DNA of 64,000 bases from DSXH01 sp964532065 (lineage in GTDB: Bacteria > Bacteroidota > Ignavibacteria > Ignavibacteriales > Melioribacteraceae), in contig CAZHHG010000004.1 of NCBI GenBank assembly GCA_964532065.1, positions 38,367-102,366 of the forward strand, given 5' to 3'. The notes under the pieces are model-generated. The model was not told the origin of the DNA. It searched no databases and saw only the letters and a program-made list of their open reading frames with translations. The position numbers were made by a program, and so were the translations under genes. Of the stretch, positions 62,029 through 64,000 are shown piece by piece. Each line of letters opens with the position of its first letter. Position 1 is the first letter of the stretch.

Positions 62029-63168
62029 CTAGAACTGAATTTTCCGTTTTGTCCTGTTGGCAACTTCAAGAACAAGAGCGCTGGCTACGAAGATAGAAGA
62101 GTAAGTACCAACAATAATTCCCAGGAAGAGAGCGAATGCAAATCCTTTAAGAACCTCCCCGCCGAAAATCATAAGAATTAATACGGTTAACAGTGTAGTG
62201 ATACCTGTAATAACCGTTCGGCTCATAGTTTTATTAACTGCCCTATTCATAGTTTCTTCCAGTGGAAGAGTCTTGTGAATTTTCAGGTTTTCTCTAACCC
62301 TGTCGAATACTACCACCGTGTCATTGATTGAATAACCGACAAGCGTTAGGAATGCTGCAACAACGCTTGTACTTATTTCCAGATTAAAACCCGGTATTAC
62401 ATCATAAAGAATTGCAAAGATACCAAGTGTAATTAGAACGTCGTGAAATAATGCAGCTACTGCGCCAACAGCGAATGTAAACTTAAATCTGAATCCAAGA
62501 TATACCAGTATTACAATTAAGGAGAGAAAAACAGCAATAACGGCATCCTGTTTCAGCTCCGCTCCGATCTTCGGCCCTACTTTTTCTTCTTTCAGAACAG
62601 AAAAAGGATTGTCGGGATACTTCTCAATCAAATTTTCTTTTAACCAATCCGCAATACCAAGACGTACAACGACACCCGTATTGGATGGTTCTTCGGAAAC
62701 ATTTGTAGTCTGGAAGCCGGCCTGATAAAGCCTGTTACTAAGAACTTCGGCAACCGCTGAATCCGGGAATGAATATGTAATAGAATTCTGAGTCGAATCG
62801 ATAACCGATCTCTGTAATCCCGGGTATGTGTTAGAAATAATCGATTCAATCTTTGCTTTTACCTGGGGCAGAACGTTTGCAGGAATCTCCTGTAATTCGG
62901 TTCTTAAAAGAATTCCTGTAGAACCGCCGAAGGTTTTTACTTCAACATTTCCTAAACCAATGTTTTCAACATGACTTCTTATTTCTCCTATTTCAATTGG
63001 CTTAGAAAACTCGATTGCAATTTCTGATCCGCCTTTAAAATCGATTCCGAATTGGAGTCCCCGCGTAAAAATACTAATCACTCCCAGAATGATGATAATG
63101 GACGAAGTAAGGTAGAAGAGATGTCTTTTACCCATGAAGTCAATATTTAAATTCTCGAATAATCGCAT
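62029..63168 (-). CDS. secF: protein translocase subunit SecF
   Basis: Membrane partner of SecD that uses the proton gradient to assist protein export. The 379-residue product has the first helix (about 15-35), DFKGGSEIAIEF at the start of the periplasmic domain, five further helices and the conserved SINDTVVVFDRVREN (about residues 281-295). It is longer than E. coli SecF because of a bigger periplasmic domain. Separated from secD by 20 bp. Confidence 0.95.
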   Translation of the reverse strand: MRLFENLNIDFMGKRHLFYLTSSIIIILGVISIFTRGLQFGIDFKGGSEIAIEFSKPIEIGEIRSHVENIGLGNVEVKTFGGSTGILLRTELQEIPANVLPQVKAKIESIISNTYPGLQRSVIDSTQNSITYSFPDSAVAEVLSNRLYQAGFQTTNVSEEPSNTGVVVRLGIADWLKENLIEKYPDNPFSVLKEEKVGPKIGAELKQDAVIAVFLSLIVILVYLGFRFKFTFAVGAVAALFHDVLITLGIFAILYDVIPGFNLEISTSVVAAFLTLVGYSINDTVVVFDRVRENLKIHKTLPLEETMNRAVNKTMSRTVITGITTLLTVLILMIFGGEVLKGFAFALFLGIIVGTYSSIFVASALVLEVANRTKRKIQF

Positions 63169-63188
63169 TTATTCAATTTCTCCTAAAA

Positions 63189-64000
63189 TTAACCGACTTG
63201 AATTTTATAACCTTTGGACGTCATGTAGTCAAACAGAACCCTAACAACAACAAGCGCGCCGAATAAGCTCGATACAATTCCGATCATAAGCGTTAATGCA
63301 AATCCTTGAATAGGGCCGCTGCCGAATTGATAAAGAATGATTCCGGTAAAAAAAGTTGTAATGTTGGAATCGAAGATGGCGGAGAATGACTGTTTAAATC
63401 CGCTCTCCACCGCAGCTTTCGCGGTTTTACCGGTTTCAAGTTCCTCCCGGATTCTCTCATAGATCAGAACGTTGGCATCAACGGCCATACCCATAGTAAG
63501 AACAATTCCAGCTATACCCGGAAGTGTAAGAGTTCCCTGGAATCCTGCAAGTACTCCAAGTATTAAAAGGATGGTAACTATAACTCCGATATCTGCAAGA
63601 GAGCCGGCTACTTTATAATAAATAATCATAAATAAAGCTACGAGCAGATAACCCATCCACATTGAGTTGAATCCCTGGCTGATTGAATCCTGTCCGAGAG
63701 ATGGACCAACTGTTCTCTCTTCAATAATATCTATAGGAGCCGGAAGCGCACCGGCTTTGAGAACAATTTCGAGAAGTTTTGCTTCGTCAAGATTTGGGAT
63801 ACCGCTTATCTGAGAACTGCCTGTTGGAATTTTGTTTTGAATTGTTGGAGCAGAATAGGCTTGTCCGTCCAGAACAATTGCGCATCTCTTACCAATGTTG
63901 GAACCGGTTATTCTTGCCCATTCACGAGCACCTTCGGAATTCATTTCCATTGTTACGATCGGGGCAGAAGTCATAGGATCTATATTTGCCAGCGCATTTA
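63189..64000 (-). CDS. secD: protein translocase subunit SecD, 5' partial
   Basis: The C-terminal part of SecD. The frame is open to the window edge, and an ATG at 63974 is internal, since the upstream codons (NALANIDP) fit the SecD P1 domain. The visible 270 residues include PIVTMEMNSEGARE, the second periplasmic part and six helices with MGMAVDANVLIYERIREEL. Gene order secD then secF is standard. N-terminus outside the window. Confidence 0.95.
   Translation of the reverse strand, partial: NALANIDPMTSAPIVTMEMNSEGAREWARITGSNIGKRCAIVLDGQAYSAPTIQNKIPTGSSQISGIPNLDEAKLLEIVLKAGALPAPIDIIEERTVGPSLGQDSISQGFNSMWMGYLLVALFMIIYYKVAGSLADIGVIVTILLILGVLAGFQGTLTLPGIAGIVLTMGMAVDANVLIYERIREELETGKTAKAAVESGFKQSFSAIFDSNITTFFTGIILYQFGSGPIQGFALTLMIGIVSSLFGALVVVRVLFDYMTSKGYKIQVG

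Overview
The window is a gene-dense stretch of bacterial chromosome (about 40% G+C by eye, almost no intergenic space). It comes from a Gram-negative: it carries lipid A genes (lpxB, lpxK), an MsbA-type flippase and an O-antigen ligase/polymerase. The mixture of FCB-group style proteins (Mrp without the CxxC, membrane GH2-like protein, a KamA plus ATP-grasp operon, many SpoIIE-type phosphatases, TTG/GTG starts, few Shine-Dalgarno sites) suggests an Ignavibacteriota/Chlorobi-like lineage. That assignment is inference from protein style, not a database match. No tRNA, rRNA, CRISPR array, insertion sequence or prophage was seen. Two runs of exactly 10 N (10507-10516 and 12892-12901) are assembly gaps inside genes.

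Layout. (1) 1-16544, plus strand: rsmB (5' end outside the window), rodZ-like, ligA, a small unknown, a STAS protein, a HAD phosphatase, a PgpH-type c-di-AMP phosphodiesterase, xerD, a SPOR/propeller-like lipoprotein, an MsbA-type ABC exporter, an O-antigen ligase family protein with a large inserted beta-propeller, a family 2 glycosyltransferase, nadK and a thioredoxin-like protein, closed by a bidirectional terminator. (2) 16563-41721, minus strand: from mrp and a NifU-domain protein through tpiA, a membrane GH2-like protein, smc, a MtnX-like phosphatase, an ICMT-like protein, lpxB, a DUF374 acyltransferase, lpxK, ppdK, queA, ispD, plsY, gpsA and recG, down to a tight operon of two ATP-grasp ligases, a GNAT acetyltransferase and lysine 2,3-aminomutase. 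(3) 41828-46608, plus strand: an iron operon with a DtxR regulator behind a palindromic operator, a membrane-anchored DtxR-FeoA protein, FeoB split into GTPase and permease, and an outer-membrane barrel. (4) 46609-52697, minus strand: ppk1, dCMP deaminase, a candidate small RNA, an orphan histidine kinase, purA and a STAS protein. (5) 52884-61961, plus strand: an ECF sigma factor with a matching ECF-type promoter, an unknown bitopic protein, three SpoIIE/PP2C phosphatases, a STAS antagonist and an RsbW-type kinase. (6) 62029-64000, minus strand: secF and secD (5' end outside the window).

The most interesting parts are the O-antigen ligase with an inserted propeller, the beta-lysine-type operon (kamA, GNAT, two Ddl-like ligases), the large partner-switching cluster tied to an ECF sigma factor, the candidate sRNA at 49389-49484, and the membrane GH2-like protein that appears to lack its acid/base glutamate.
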